Positions 1 through 11,830 of a DNA stretch of 64,000 nucleotides are shown piece by piece. The notes under the pieces were generated by a model, which did not search any database, had not been told where the DNA came from, and saw only the letters and a program-made list of their open reading frames with translations. Source of the stretch: Hyalella azteca (taxonomy: Eukaryota; Arthropoda; Malacostraca; Amphipoda; Hyalellidae); assembly GCF_000764305.2 (NCBI RefSeq), contig NW_025939293.1, positions 62,001-126,000 on the forward strand. Direction: 5' to 3'. Each line of letters starts with the position of its first letter. The first letter of the stretch is position 1. A program made the translations under genes and the position numbers.

Positions 1-2345
1 CTTAGTTTAAGGATACAATAAGTCCTTAGTTTAAGCATACAATGCAATGATAATATAAATTCATTTCTTCCACAGTATACATTTAATCTGATCATGAAAC
101 TGGCTGGCTTAACTTTATTTGTACGTCACGCATTCGTCACCACTTTATTTCATTGAGTGACTAACCCACCATCTTCACCTTCATGTGCACCATATACTGA
201 AGATTGCACTTTTGGATTTGGTTCTTATTGACTATATATTTTCGCCATTACTATGAAGCTAAATCATTCGAACTCAAACTAAAAATTTTGTTCGATAAAT
301 TAAAATAGAAGCTTCCTTGATAATTTCTTGTACTCCCTGTCGATTGTGTGAAAATCTCACAATTTCTTCCAATGAGCATGCAGCGCTCAATTTCCCCGAG
401 CGGCCCAAAGCTCAACACAATGTCAATGCCTGCCAACCATCATTGTAAGAAGAACAAGACAGCGTTTCTGGTAAGCCTGTCACAACCCCACACGTGCAGT
501 TAATGTTCGGTAACATGGCCACTTATTCCCTTCTATAGGCAACATGGATTAACTGGCACACGATTGACCCTAACAGCCTTGGATAAGTTGAGCTAATTGA
601 ATCCCGTCATTCTGAGCGCAATTGTTGATATCACTTCCCGAACAAAATTTAGAGTCGCCCCAGCTTCTGGTACTCCAAATCAGAAGCTGACACGTCTGTA
701 AATTTTCACTGGGTTGGAACACACATGTTGAAAGCGAATGTTGAACTAAGTTTTCAGCGGCCATTTAGAATTGAAAAATTGTCACTTTACCTAAATTAAC
801 GTCAATCGATGTGGGTCTCTGCTATCTGGGAAATTAAATATGCTATTTTGGATTGCAAGAATATTTTACTGTGATTAAGTGAAAATCTTGTTGAATATTT
901 CATGGATTAAATCTAAAATTGCGAAATTAAATTTCATTACTATGACTAATACTGAAATATTACAATGATTACTATGGAATAATATTACTATGATTACAAT
1001 GAAATATTACTATTATTACTGAAATAATGAATATCTTAAAATGAAATCCGGAATGCTCTTGCTGGTCTCGATCGCAGGTCTAAATCTAACTCCGATCAAG
1101 ACCAAAAAAAAAAACAAATTGCACTGAAGTGAAGGATTTGTATTTTTGCCGTTATAGCCAAATTCCTGTTTCTGTCATCGTAAGATCTGATATTGACCCA
1201 ATTAATTTTTAGGGAATGCATGCAATTATTGGCCTGCATTTTTACGCCAAGGTGCATGCTCTGGAAACCCAAATTGAAAATCCTGTTCATTTTTTTACGA
1301 AAGTTGAAACAGATTTAGACTTTGACCAAACTGATAATTTAAATGAATAATTCTACAACTGTCTCGTTGGGTGCGGACCGAGACATTGTTATTGTGTCAG
1401 GAATTGTGAACTCACGCAATCGGACAGAAATAAAGCAAGAATAGATCCTCTGATATTTGTTTAAATTGTAAACATGAAAGTGCAACTGGCGTTAATCGGG
1501 CCAGTCGATTAGGCAGCTGAATTAGAATATTTGTTTACTGGAATATATGTTTACAAACAAAATGGACCAGACGATTGTAATCTTGCTGTAAAGGCGATGA
1601 TAGCGAAGTATGTCGCATAGTAAAAAATCCTCCAATGCGCTACACTGGCGTGTCCTTGCTATGAAGATATACTGCAAAGAAAAACTGACTATTTTAACTA
1701 ACTGACGGGATAATTGACAGCAACCACGGAGACGGCTCAGATAATGACAACGGAACGTATGACAAAATTGGCAAACGTAAGATTTTAATGCGTTATAGTG
1801 CTAATGTTGTTATAGAAGGTGGCAAATTAGAAATATAGAAGAATTCAGTTAAAGGAAGGTACTCTAGACGGGAATTAGAAAAATATAGTTGAAGACTCGG
1901 CTTTGGTAAGCAAAGAAAAAGGTAAAGTACGTTAGTCACTGCTGAGGAAACGTGTTCCTCGGCCAGCAGTGGAGACTCCGCGTTCACAGTAAAGTTGAAA
2001 CTTGAGTTCGGAATAATTGATCATTGAATGACTTGGAGTACCATAGAATAATTAAATGCAGAGCGTAAATAAATCTAAAGAATAAATAACACACTAATTC
2101 AAACAAAACGACAATGAAGCAGTAATTAGGAAGAAAGGTAGAACTTTTAAGGAACTGTTAATTCTGTGCCGGCAGAAGTCAATTAATCGAACGTGAGGCT
2201 TGTCCAGGTACATAATGACAAGTGAACTACGCGTTGGACGAAGATAATGATTGAATGAAATTCAGGTCAATATAGACTGGAGATGTGACACGTATGAATG
2301 CTGGTACATGAGTCCTTCTCACTGTCTAAAACTACCACCTACTTG
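1..2345. other. Gene-free AT-rich stretch
   Basis: No coding exon is supported here. The first 45 bases hold an imperfect duplication of a roughly 25-base word (CTTAGTTTAAGGATACAAT and a variant). Short open frames have no recognisable protein character. The only structured element is the hairpin repeat listed separately at 641-712. Confidence 0.6.
641..712 (-). repeat. Hairpin-bearing dispersed repeat, copy 1
   Basis: A block of about 72 bp is the reverse complement of a unit duplicated in tandem at 57243-57389. It carries a perfect 9-bp stem, CAGCTTCTG at 661-669 and CAGAAGCTG at 681-689, with an 11-nt loop. Read on the minus strand the unit stays open and encodes a peptide containing QLLIWSTRSWGDS; the right-hand copies encode QLLIWITRSWGDS in the matching frame. 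Its identity is unknown. Confidence 0.7.
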
Positions 2346-2355
2346 AATTACGAAA

Positions 2356-2613
2356 CTTGAACACAACATCTGAACACAACAGCTGAACACAACATCTGAA
2401 CACAACATCTGAAAACAACATCTGAATACAACATCTGAACACAACATCTGAACACAACATCTGAACACAACATCTGAATACAACATCTGAATACAACATC
2501 TGAACACAACATCTGAACACAACATCTGAACACAACATCTGAACACAATATCTGAATACAACATCTGAACACAACATCTGAATACAACATCTGAATACAA
2601 TATTTGAATGCAA
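2356..2613. repeat. 13-bp minisatellite (AACACAACATCTG)n
   Basis: About twenty head-to-tail copies of AACACAACATCTG, with variants such as AATACAACATCTG. Because 13 is not a multiple of three, each frame cycles through all phases of the unit. This explains the three overlapping minus-strand open frames rich in VFRCCVQMLCSD; they are not genes. Confidence 0.95.
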
Positions 2614-2690
2614 CATGAACAAAGGACGAAATCGAACTAACATAAATAAACAAAAATATAACTCAGTACTCACTGCAGTGAGTGACAGAG

Positions 2691-2820
2691 AGCGCATTTT
2701 CTCGTCGACGAAAACGTGAATTCACGGACGGGCAGACAGACGGACACACAGACGGACAAACGGACGGACGGACATGACGAGCACAATAGCGCCTTTTTTC
2801 CATAAATGAGAAAATGCGCT
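2691..2820 (+). mobile_element. MITE-like element with 13-bp inverted ends
   Basis: The block begins AGCGCATTTTCTC (2691-2703) and ends with its exact reverse complement (2808-2820). Inside are a purine-rich GGACGGACGGAC tract and GCGCCTTTTTTCCATAAATG. A palindrome, ACTCACTGCAGTGAGT, lies just upstream (about 2668-2683). A diverged copy in reverse orientation is at 57513-57626. No coding capacity; a non-autonomous DNA element is the simplest reading. Confidence 0.6.
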
Positions 2821-2829
2821 AAAAAACAA

Positions 2830-3590
2830 CAAACATTTTTAATGGCTGTAAAAATTTCCCACAGTTGTACGGGACCTTGAGTGCGGCCTTTTAATTTTGC
2901 TACTGCTTAAAAATACGAGTATTAAACTTCAACTGCGCATGGTGTGACGCAGTACTCACCCTTTTTGTGTGTTTTCTGACCCATCTTTCTTTTGTTGAAT
3001 AGATTCATTTTATCAAGTACAGTCGATCTTCGATGCATGAAAATTGAGCCATGGCAGAATAAGCAACATGGTGCCAGGTTATGTTTTCGCTCATTCTCCA
3101 ATGTCGCTTATCGCAGTCAATTAAACATTAGTAATTTTGTGTGCTTTTGCCATTTCACGAAGAAAATAGTGTAGCGTTTGTTTATACCCAAAGTCATCGC
3201 ACTCAGATCCATGAAGTTCTGTACTACGGTGCAAGGGGTCATTCTGTGCTAAGGCATTAAAAGAATTATTTGCTATTGTATGATAATAAACAACACCATA
3301 ATCCCCACCTCTAAAACTGTCAACATCACCATCACTACTAGCATGGTTATCATAAATTCCTCCACTGCTACCACCACTGCTCCCATCACCACCATCGGCC
3401 TAATTATATACCGCAGTCGCTCAATGAAGGCATTTTAATTCCTTCTCAAGGATGAAATGAAAAGTCTCATTAAGTTAAGATCTTAGCAGCTCTCGTTCTG
3501 GGCGCTTAATTAGGGTTGGATCCACCCAGGAGCTGCGCATTAATATCATCCTCCGTAAAAATGACCGCACGAGAATAAGAGAAGTTAGGC
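2830..3590. other. Intergenic, no feature recognised
   Basis: AT-rich sequence with a short CCATCACCA-type triplet tract near 3325-3400. No exon, RNA gene or element could be supported. Confidence 0.5.
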
Positions 3591-3594
3591 GTAA

Positions 3595-3710
3595 TTAAAT
3601 AAAGCGCTACTTGGCGAGGCGGTCTCTTGCCTGCCGTCATGGAGCCGCTGCTCCAGTACTCGATGTCGGGGGCGAGATTTTTAGTAATGGTTTCTGAAAT
3701 TAATCATGCT
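3595..3710 (+). repeat. 116-bp interspersed repeat, copy 1
   Basis: It matches 28371-28486 over its full length in the same orientation with about a dozen differences. Shared words include AAATAAAGCGCTACTTGGC, TTGCCTGCCGTCA and GATGTCGGGGGCGAGATTTT. No inverted ends or poly-A tail were seen, so the class is unknown. Confidence 0.75.
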
Positions 3711-3990
3711 TGTTGGCTATACTTCACTTTCGTGCCTGCTTTTGAATTTTAGTTCATCGTGTCCGTTGACAATGTTCGATTTTTTTCTGCTGGTTTATGA
3801 ACTCAATCGTGTCCGTTGACAATACTAGTATTATTGAGCTTGGTTCATGAATAAATCCTGTCTGTTGAAATGCTAATATTTTCGATTTGGTTTCTGAAGC
3901 TAACCGTGTCTGTTAACAATAATACTTTTCGTTGTGATGGTTTCTAAAGTACGAGTGTCCGAGGACGACAAAATAATGTTCGCCTTGAGA
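3685..3990 (+). repeat. Degenerate ~62-bp tandem repeat
   Basis: Recurring words TGGTTTCTGAA or TGGTTTATGAA followed by CGTGTCCGTTGACAAT appear about five times at roughly 60-65 base spacing, with increasing divergence to the right. It overlaps the right edge of the 116-bp repeat. Confidence 0.6.
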
Positions 3991-4282
3991 GTCATCGTTT
4001 CTGTGGACAATATTTCTGTGTTTGTTCATGAAGCATCAACCAACACAGTGTTTGTGAACTAGATTTAAGAATTTTACGGTTTGTGGACGAAATTTCTCTG
4101 CTGGTTGTCGAATACTTTGAAGATGGTTTCGTGCTGGGGTTTTCAGGTTAAATACGAAAGCTTCTTTGTGAAGAAGCTTTCGCATATTCTTTCTCATATT
4201 CATATTTGCTCTGCATCAACGCATATTCTCCGAGACGAATGGAATTGGAATTTTCCAGCCTAGGCCATGTCATTGCTTATGG

Positions 4283-4400
4283 AGGGGTTAGTACGATACA
4301 TCTGCTCTAATGCTGAGTGTTGTAAAACAATGAATGCTTGGTACGGTTCATCTGCTTTAATTCTTAGCGTTAAATCAGTGTTTGAGCACCCTGATGTTTT
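4283..4400 (+). repeat. 118-bp interspersed repeat, copy 1
   Basis: By eye it appears base-for-base identical to 27175-27292 in the same orientation (starts AGGGGTTAGTACGATACATC, ends CACCCTGATGTTTT). Such identity over 118 bp indicates a recent copy or gene conversion. No inverted ends are visible. Confidence 0.85.
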
Positions 4401-5237
4401 TTAGGCGTCGCCCACGGCCGCGCTAATGAAAGACCTGCGCTCCTATAAATATACCATATTATATTGCTTAGCTTTTAAATAAGTAAATCATTAAGTTATT
4501 AAGGTCGACCATTCAAGAAAATTTTCGGTTGACAAAATTCTTATTTAATTTACTGGAGAATTTCTCTATCTCAAGTAATTGTATCCATTGAATCATATGT
4601 TTGGTTAAAAATAATGACAGTTTTATTGAGAACTTCTTTTGAGTTTAATCTCTCAAGTTTTCTGATAAGAGGTACAGTAATAGGGCCAATAAGTCCTAAA
4701 ATTGGTCCAAATGGAAGGTTAGGTAAATCCTGCGACGCACTTCATCATAGCTTACTGGAGAATTTCTCCATCTCAATTTCTCTATCTGCTAAATTTACTG
4801 GAGAATTTCTCCATCTAAAATAATTGTATCCATTGAATCATATCACTAGTCATTTCAGGACAATTCAATTCTTTTCCTTAAGAAAAAGTCCAGGCTACTC
4901 TTATTGTGATGGCCCATCCGTTTGACGCAGCCATCAACATCGAAAATAATTGATCAGCGTTATACGCAGCTCGAAAGAACGTGATTTTAACATAAACCAG
5001 AAACTGAATTAACTGACAAGAAATAAAACGGAAATATGACATTCTCTTCCATAATCTCTCACAAGGTGCAATGATTTACTCACCTATTACCTATCCTCAG
5101 CACTACTACTGAGAAAATCTAAATACCTATCTGCGATCAATTTTTCCTTATAAATAAATGTTTATAACACAAGTAATTGCTAATATGCGTGCTACAATCC
5201 TTCAATAGGCGTTAATCTCATCAGTTTTTACATTCAG

Positions 5238-8200
5238 AAGGTGGCAGAGCAGACGATTTCCGCTACCTGACGGGGTATGCCAACCCTAACTGGACGGGCG
5301 TGTACTACCAGTTCGCCGAGTACTCCCCCGACCTGAGCGTCGTGTTCCTAGACGACGCCCTCGAGAGCGTCTGTGGCACCGGATAGTGAGTGCATTTAAT
5401 GAGCCGACCTCCGGCGGTCGTATTTTGTACAGCATGAGATCAAGAAATTTCTGGCTGAACAAGTGAGCCAAAAAATTGTTTATATTTTAATCTATTGTTT
5501 GGCCATAATGTGTCTCTGGCGGGGAAAAAATGATAAGATAAAGTTATATTAGTACCAAATTGCTTCAGTAAATCAAATGATTAAATAAAATAAAACTAGA
5601 AAAATAATCAAAGAAATAAAAAAATTAAGTGAGCAATTATCTCTAATCATCTTTGAGCAACCTGAACTTTACTTCAATGTAACATATGAATGAAAAAAAA
5701 AACATTTAAATTCAAAAGTTAAAGATGAGTTGCAAAAAATCCATACCACTGAATTTTTTCGTTGAATTTTAAAATCGCAGTTAATCAAAGAAGATGGAAC
5801 GCTGGAAAATCAATAGGAAGTAAATAATGCTTGTTAAAAAAATCCTTTAAATCCTTTAAATAAAAATCAATTTTCAATTTCAAGCGGATGACAACTGCAC
5901 CCGTTACATAATATTATAATAAATAAAATATAAAATCGCAATAGAAATGTTTAAGTCAGTGATTTGGATTTAAAACTGGTCTTGATATCAGGTACATTTC
6001 TCATTCTCTTGAAATTAAAAATCAGCAGACTTTTAAGTTGTATTGTCGTTTTCTTATTACCTAGGTTTTAATATCTTTCGAATATATTTAGATTTCCTCT
6101 TTTGATTGTATTTGCATTCAATTAGTTTCTTGAACTGAATTTCTTGAATTTAATCTTGAATTTCTTGAGATAATAGAGCTGGTCTCTGATACCTTTTCAA
6201 TGAAGATATGGTGAATTTATTTGGTCTTTTTTAATTCATGGTAAACTTACGATTTAAGCAGGCGAATGCTATGACTATCAGTGATCGAGCCACATGAAAT
6301 TATTCCAAATAATATTATTGTCCCCCACAGCTGGATCTTATACGACGCCACCGACTACGACCCGTACTCCACTGGCATCACTTGCCACTTCCATGGAGTG
6401 AACCAGTGCGCCACCTGGGACTCCAGCTGCAGCAATGTTGTGAGGTTTTATCATGTTTAAAGATCATTTTCATGTTAGATGAAAATAAAATTTATTTAGG
6501 TTGTTATAACTAAATTTTTAGTTAAGAAAAAAGCTCTGTGTATTATAGGCGATAACCCAAAAAATTGCATTGCGATTTAACAAATTCAGTTACGATTTCA
6601 GATTTAGAAAGTTCTTTTCATTGAAGTTAGATTGAAATTTCTGGCAATGGATATGAAACTTTTAATCCAGAGCGATAAGGCAGAGAACCATCCAAAATAG
6701 TGAACTACACACAGATTTGTTTATCCAAGGTTATAGCAGAAAACCTTTATAACTAACATGCACAACTACCAGAAGATTGTTTGTCCAGGGTGATGGAAAA
6801 AAAATTTCAAACCTTCGGAAAAAATGAAGTTAAAAAATTTTTTTCATGTCATTTTTTCATGAAATTCATGACGGAAAATAATTTCCTAAAAAATTCATAA
6901 CCGCCCGCAGGCATCATCACTCAGGTACGCCGGTAGCCCCTACGGCCTCAACAACGACTATTATAATCTGTATGAAGGAAAAAGTTTCCGCGGCGAAGAG
7001 TTCCAAGGCGACACCGACGCCGCTGACTTGGGTGATTTGGACCTCAAGATCTCATCTTTAATGGTGACGGGGCAGTCGGGGTGGACATTCTATGTGTGAG
7101 AGCAACCTGCTATACTGTAATGATCATTAATATCTATAATCACGCTCTTGATAAATCATTTACTCTATGATGCTACAAAATTTATGTTACATTCAATAAG
7201 GAAACATGCTAAACCAATATACTGTCTAATGCACCCTCACTCGTTCGAAATCTCGAAATAATTATTGCCTGTACCAGGGGCGTTAACTTCTCGGGCCCCG
7301 CCGTGTGCGTGTACGCGGACGAACACGTCACCACCGATGGCATTCATCTCGACTATGCCCGCTTTTTCGACGTAAGAGAGGCCAGAAAAATAAACTTGAT
7401 GAATATCAATCAGTAGATTGGACTTTAAACAAAACTATAAATAAAATTCTAACGGTTGAAGCCCGTGATGTCAAATGGTAGGCTTCTTCAGACCAACTTT
7501 AAAAGGTGTCTTGTACCCAGGATAACCAATGTCTGCAATTCACACAGAAAAATTAAATATTGGTCATCAATAAAATTAAATATTGGTCATCCGGCGATTA
7601 GCAGAAGAAGATATTTTATAATATTGTTATTTTCAAAGATATCGCAACCCAATTCATCAAAGTTAGATGAAGACTTAATCACTTAGTTGTTATACATTAT
7701 ATATGTAATAATTAAGAGGCCAGTGCCTACGCTCATGCGGCGCCATTAAGAAGAAAAATATTTCTTACTAACGGAAATATTTCTTCATACATCAAAGTCC
7801 ATGACATGGATGCATGTTTTGCTATTGTTAATGGCTTTAGATTACCTTGAGACAGCAAATCATCGATTGACGTTGCTGCAAATTTTCGCAGTTTCCTTCA
7901 CAACTTGAATATTTTCTGCGGATGACACTTTTGGCAAAATTAAATCTGTTAAAAAAATTATGGAAATCAGGTTTACAAATAAGTGCCTGGAATAATTTTT
8001 TTTTTCTAAAATGATCTGAAAATCTGACAAAACTTTTTAATTGAACTAGAAGCTTCCGTTTCCACGCACGTCCGAATAAATTCACCATCAGCAACAATGA
8101 AATTTCGTCGATAAATGTACATGTTCAAGAACTCTAATTCCAGTATATAAATGCATTTGTGGTGCAGATGAGCGAGCTCGGTCTGCCCGACAACTTCATC

Positions 8201-8263
8201 AGGTCCGTGGAGCGCGGCTGCCTCAGCGACCGCGTGGTGGGAGCGCCGCCCCCGTGGCGGTGA
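5238..8263 (+). CDS. Secreted beta/gamma-crystallin-like protein, upstream paralogue (first exon not found)
   Basis: Five exons are supported: 5238-5385, 6331-6439, 6911-7095, 7278-7371 and 8168-8263, all with AG acceptors and GT donors and continuous reading phase (about 210 residues, stop TGA 8261-8263). The product reads DDFRYLTGYANPNW, then GYWILYDATDYDPYSTG, SSLRYAGSPYGLNNDYYNLY, GEEFQGD, ISSLMVTGQSGWTFY, and ends near DNFIRSVERGC. The aromatic-rich strands and the SSL..TG.SGW.FY and DN.IRSV blocks fit paired Greek-key beta/gamma-crystallin motifs, a fold often structural or calcium-binding. DNFIRS resembles the N/D-N/D-X-X-S/T-S calcium signature with Arg at position five. Six cysteines match the downstream paralogue. 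By phase a missing first exon must end with one base of a codon, as in the paralogue, where it encodes the signal peptide; no convincing candidate was seen upstream. The gene could be partial or a pseudogene, but its exons are intact. Confidence 0.78.
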
Positions 8264-8440
8264 ACAAACGATCAGGAAATTGGCAACAAACGATCAGGAA
8301 ATTGTTAACAAATGATCGGGAAATTGGCAACAAATGATCAGGAAATTGGCAACAAACGATCAGGAAATTGGCAACAAACAATCAGGAAATTGGCAACAAA
8401 CGATCAGGAAATTGGCAACAAACGATCAGGAGATTGGCGA
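8260..8440 (+). repeat. 22-bp minisatellite abutting the stop codon
   Basis: Eight copies of AACAAACGATCAGGAAATTGGC begin within the TGA stop codon of the upstream crystallin-like gene and would form the start of its 3' UTR. Copies differ by one to three bases. Confidence 0.92.
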
Positions 8441-8444
8441 CTGA

Positions 8445-10060
8445 ACAGACGCGGCTGAAGTGCACTGCACGAATGTACGAGTATATAGTGTATGTGCAAC
8501 GTCTAAATTTTACGATTCTCCCATTCAAGATAGAGCGGCTTTAGACCGAAGTTTGCGCACAAGTGCAGCACCTAATGTATACTGAGACCAAATTCTTAAA
8601 AATTGTATCAAAAAGGCGAAATTCTATCCTTGCTTAGAGTATATGTTTGTGTATTGAATTGCAAATTGTAAAAATTACAATAATTTTGTGCGATTAACAT
8701 TATAAATGATGCAATTACGATTGATTGATGCATTACGATTATTGGCTGTACGATTAACATAGATTCTTGACGATGTATTGCATGACTTATCGATCGGTAC
8801 GTGGAGGCAAGGATGAGGAAGGTTGTGAATCTTTAAATTTCTTTTATAATTATTATGTTTTTTAGCCTTAATGTACCGCAATCTTTGCTGAAATGAATTG
8901 TTTCATCTTATAATTTTATTGTTTCGTTTAAAATTGCAGAGGCATAATACCAAAATCTTGTTCCAAGATTTTAAACTAAAATCGATGTTCATTAGAAAAG
9001 CCCTCATTTATATGTCTGTAAACCAGGAATAAGTTTATGAAAATGTTGAAAATAACCAAATTGGAATAACCTAAAATTAAATAGAATAACTAAAACGACT
9101 TTCAGCCCACGGCTCGATATCATTGTTGCCATCGGTGCATCATCGCATTATTCTTCACGTATAATCAAATCACCGATGTTTTGTATCCGAGTCAGATTGT
9201 TTTAAGAATTATTGTCTATTTAACCCAAAATGAGTAAATTAGGAATTGTAAAACTTGCTACTTTCAAACTGCTGAGCAACTTCAACCTCGCGGTCTTTAT
9301 CCAGAAATGAATTTAGAAGTCTGCATCCGCACTGTCGTCTCCCTCTTAGTGCTAAGTTTATCTCGCAATAAGTAATGGGACATTAGATTAAAAGAAACAT
9401 GAGAGGTGTCGGCATGAAATAGATTTTTGAGGGAGTTTTTTCGAATTAATATGACTGCAAAGTCCACTTAAGCCTACGAAGAAGGGTTAAAGGCTAAAAA
9501 AGCCTCTAACTCAAAATATACTAGGATATTTGTAGGTTCCGGTATAAAAATTCCATTTTCCTTTTATTCGCACTTTTTAAAATTTAATGAGGAATTACCG
9601 CTATGAAAAATTTTAGCCGGCCAACGCAATTGAGAAAAACAAAATCGCAGAATTTGTCCGTGAAAAAGATCATCTGGCAACCCTTCTAAAGTATGACCAA
9701 TTGCTAGTTTAACTGGTCGATTTTAGGGTGTGCTTAACAAATTAATTATGTTTAACTATTAACAAACAAATTGTGTATGGTCGTTCAAACAAAGCAATTG
9801 TCAATATTTAGTTTTACAGCAGTGAATGAGTGTTCTTTGAATTTAAGTTACCTTACCTATTGATCGCCACATGATTGCAACTACAATTTAATAACTTGTG
9901 CTTGGCATTTTAACATGAATCAAACCTCGTCTGAAATATATTCGAAGAGAATGCAGAAAGGGAAAGCCGATATTTTTTATTTGCACAGTTAGTACTGGAA
10001 AGCGCCCTAGAAAGTAAGTTGGCCTTAAAACATCGCGAGACATATCATTAGATTCGTAAA
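8445..10060. other. Intergenic between the crystallin-like paralogues, left part
   Basis: AT-rich sequence with no supported exon. Part of it may be 3' UTR of the upstream paralogue. It contains the MITE-like relic at 9481-9688. Confidence 0.5.
9481..9688 (+). mobile_element. Diverged MITE relic related to 24365-24594
   Basis: It shares ordered blocks with 24365-24594: ATATACTAG.ATATTTGTAGGTTCC, AATTTTAGCCG, and ATCGC.GAATTTGTCCG, ending CATCTGGCAACCCTTC. The right end corresponds to the inverted terminus of the better-preserved copy; the left end has lost about 20 bases. Confidence 0.65.
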
Positions 10061-10061
10061 G

Positions 10062-10212
10062 ACCATATCTAGCGATTAGCCGATCACTTTTTACAATTTT
10101 TTATGTTATTTTTCTGAGTTTTTCCTATTCTGGCCTCTCGTTTCAATATATAATCCAAATAAAAAAATCAGAAAAAGTGACCGACTAATCGCTGTATATA
10201 GATCTGGTTTTT
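10062..10212. repeat. Inverted repeat, 22-bp arms
   Basis: AGCGATTAGCCGATCACTTTTT at about 10074 pairs with AAAAAGTGACCGACTAATCGCT at about 10173 (two mismatches). The arms are separated by about 75 bases and flanked by weaker matching outer sequence (AGACCATAT and ATATAGATCT). A small foldback or MITE remnant is likely. Confidence 0.6.
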
Positions 10213-10867
10213 TCAAATCGAATGGTATAGCTCTCAATGCTGTAGCTTGAAAATCATAGGAGGAGATAGATTTTTAATATGTATTTTGGAAATTTTAATC
10301 GTTCAAGGGAGCCAAATAAGTAAAATTCATTGAAAAAAAGAAAAATATAACAAAAAGTTGTTGTTGTTGTGGTTCCCCGGTCTCATTTTTACAAGAGACC
10401 CCCTGGGGTTGAGGAGGTCGGGGAGTTTGGCCGCCATTAAACCAAATATTGTATCTTACTGAATTCGAGCTGTCTTAAAGCAAAACCTAGACATATGCGG
10501 CAACGTCTAGAAACGATTTAAAACCACCGTCACGTTGAAAATATTAGATCAATAGGCGTGTTTTCTTCGATCTATGAACAAGTTACGAAAACTACAAAAA
10601 TTGACGACAGGCCTCCGTCGCACGCTTCCTCCGACGGGTGCCGCCACTGCGCAGAGGCCTCCACATCCAGCGGCATAATCAATTTAATCAATCGGTTGCT
10701 GTATCAAGCAACAAAAAGTTGCTTGATATTATGGCCCAAGCTTTACCATTGTCAATTAAATCGCATTTAATGTACTAACACGCGTCTGTAGACTTATTCT
10801 TATCCAATTTAACACGAATAATAAGCTATACATGTAAATGTGACTTTTCTCATATTTTTTCTAATAC

Positions 10868-11255
10868 AAAATGTTCATTTTATATAAGTTCAAAATAACC
10901 CAACGGAAAAAAATGTACATCCATTTTGCTTTTTTGAACACGCATCGTTTGTTCTTTTCGAACTATTGCTAACACTGCAATTAAACGCCAGTAATGTTCT
11001 ATAAATACCAGTTTTAAATGAAAATTTGGAAATATTGTTATAAAATGGTCATTTTTTAAAAGTTTCAAACTGCCTTACGCAAAAATTATTGCATGTACAT
11101 CCATGGTAGTAGCTTTATTGAACGCAACTTGTTTGAATCTTTCAAACGAATGCAAACACTTTGCAATTAGCGTCAATAATGATCTATAAATACAGATTTA
11201 ATTAAAGAAATTTTTATAAACAATAGTTAAGTAATGTTCATTTTATAAAAATTCA
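10868..11255 (+). repeat. Two diverged ~185-bp tandem copies
   Basis: Ordered blocks recur: GTTCATTTTAT.TAA.TTCAAA, TGTACATCCAT, TTTGAA or TTTCGAA, AACACT.TGCAATTA, TAATG.TCTATAAATAC. The second copy starts near 11055 and the opening words appear again near 11238. Function unknown. Confidence 0.55.
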
Positions 11256-11763
11256 AAACGGCCTCGCGAAAGAAATATGAAAGCTACCTCATCGCGGGTC
11301 GCCGGGTTGTTGCAGCCGCTCTGTAATAAGTTTTCTAATAAGCTTACCCTAAAAAATTAGACAGAAAACTAAAAAAACCTAATTCCTTCGTTTTTAGGGT
11401 AGACGCACTAATTCTTCTCTTTTGTCTTGATACTCAATATGATTTGATACACGATAGAATGGCTTATCTGGAGGGTCTGCAGCCATGCATGTTTGCAAAT
11501 TCATACAAACAGATGTTTCGATTACTTTCTAGAGGGATAAGATTATTCGATCAGCACGCAATCTTTACGTACAATGTATAAGTGGATGCATTTTAAATAG
11601 GATGTAAATTAGTGTAATATTCCTTTATAAAGAATTTTAACCTTGCTGGACATGGTCGTGCATATCAGTGATTTATAAAGATATTACAAAAGAGAAGTCA
11701 GAGCCTCTGTATTTTACGCTGAACGGTTTTCACGCTAATTATCATGATTATATAGTTTTACCG

Positions 11764-11830
11764 CAGTGGTTCCCAAACTTTTACTAGCTGGCGCCCCCTT
11801 GGCTCCCCATTAAATTATTAGTGCCCCCAA
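11764..11830 (+). mobile_element. hAT-like terminal inverted repeat, solo
   Basis: CAGTGGTTCCCAAACTTTTA followed by GCTGGCGCCCCCTTGGC matches the common form of hAT-superfamily ends (CAGTGGTTC.CAAAC then a CCCCC-rich tract). No second end or transposase was found nearby, so this is a fragment. Confidence 0.55.

Noticed and set aside
2319..2697. Three overlapping minus-strand frames rich in Cys (VFRCCVQMLCSD)
   Set aside because: 13-bp array read in three phases; cysteine-rich look is an artefact, not a toxin-like or defensin-like peptide.
4614..4823. Possible missing signal exon of the upstream crystallin-like gene (ATG at 4614 with a phase-1 GTACAG donor)
   Set aside because: The peptide contains charged residues (RTSFEF) in the would-be hydrophobic core and does not resemble the paralogue's signal peptide; phase match alone is weak.
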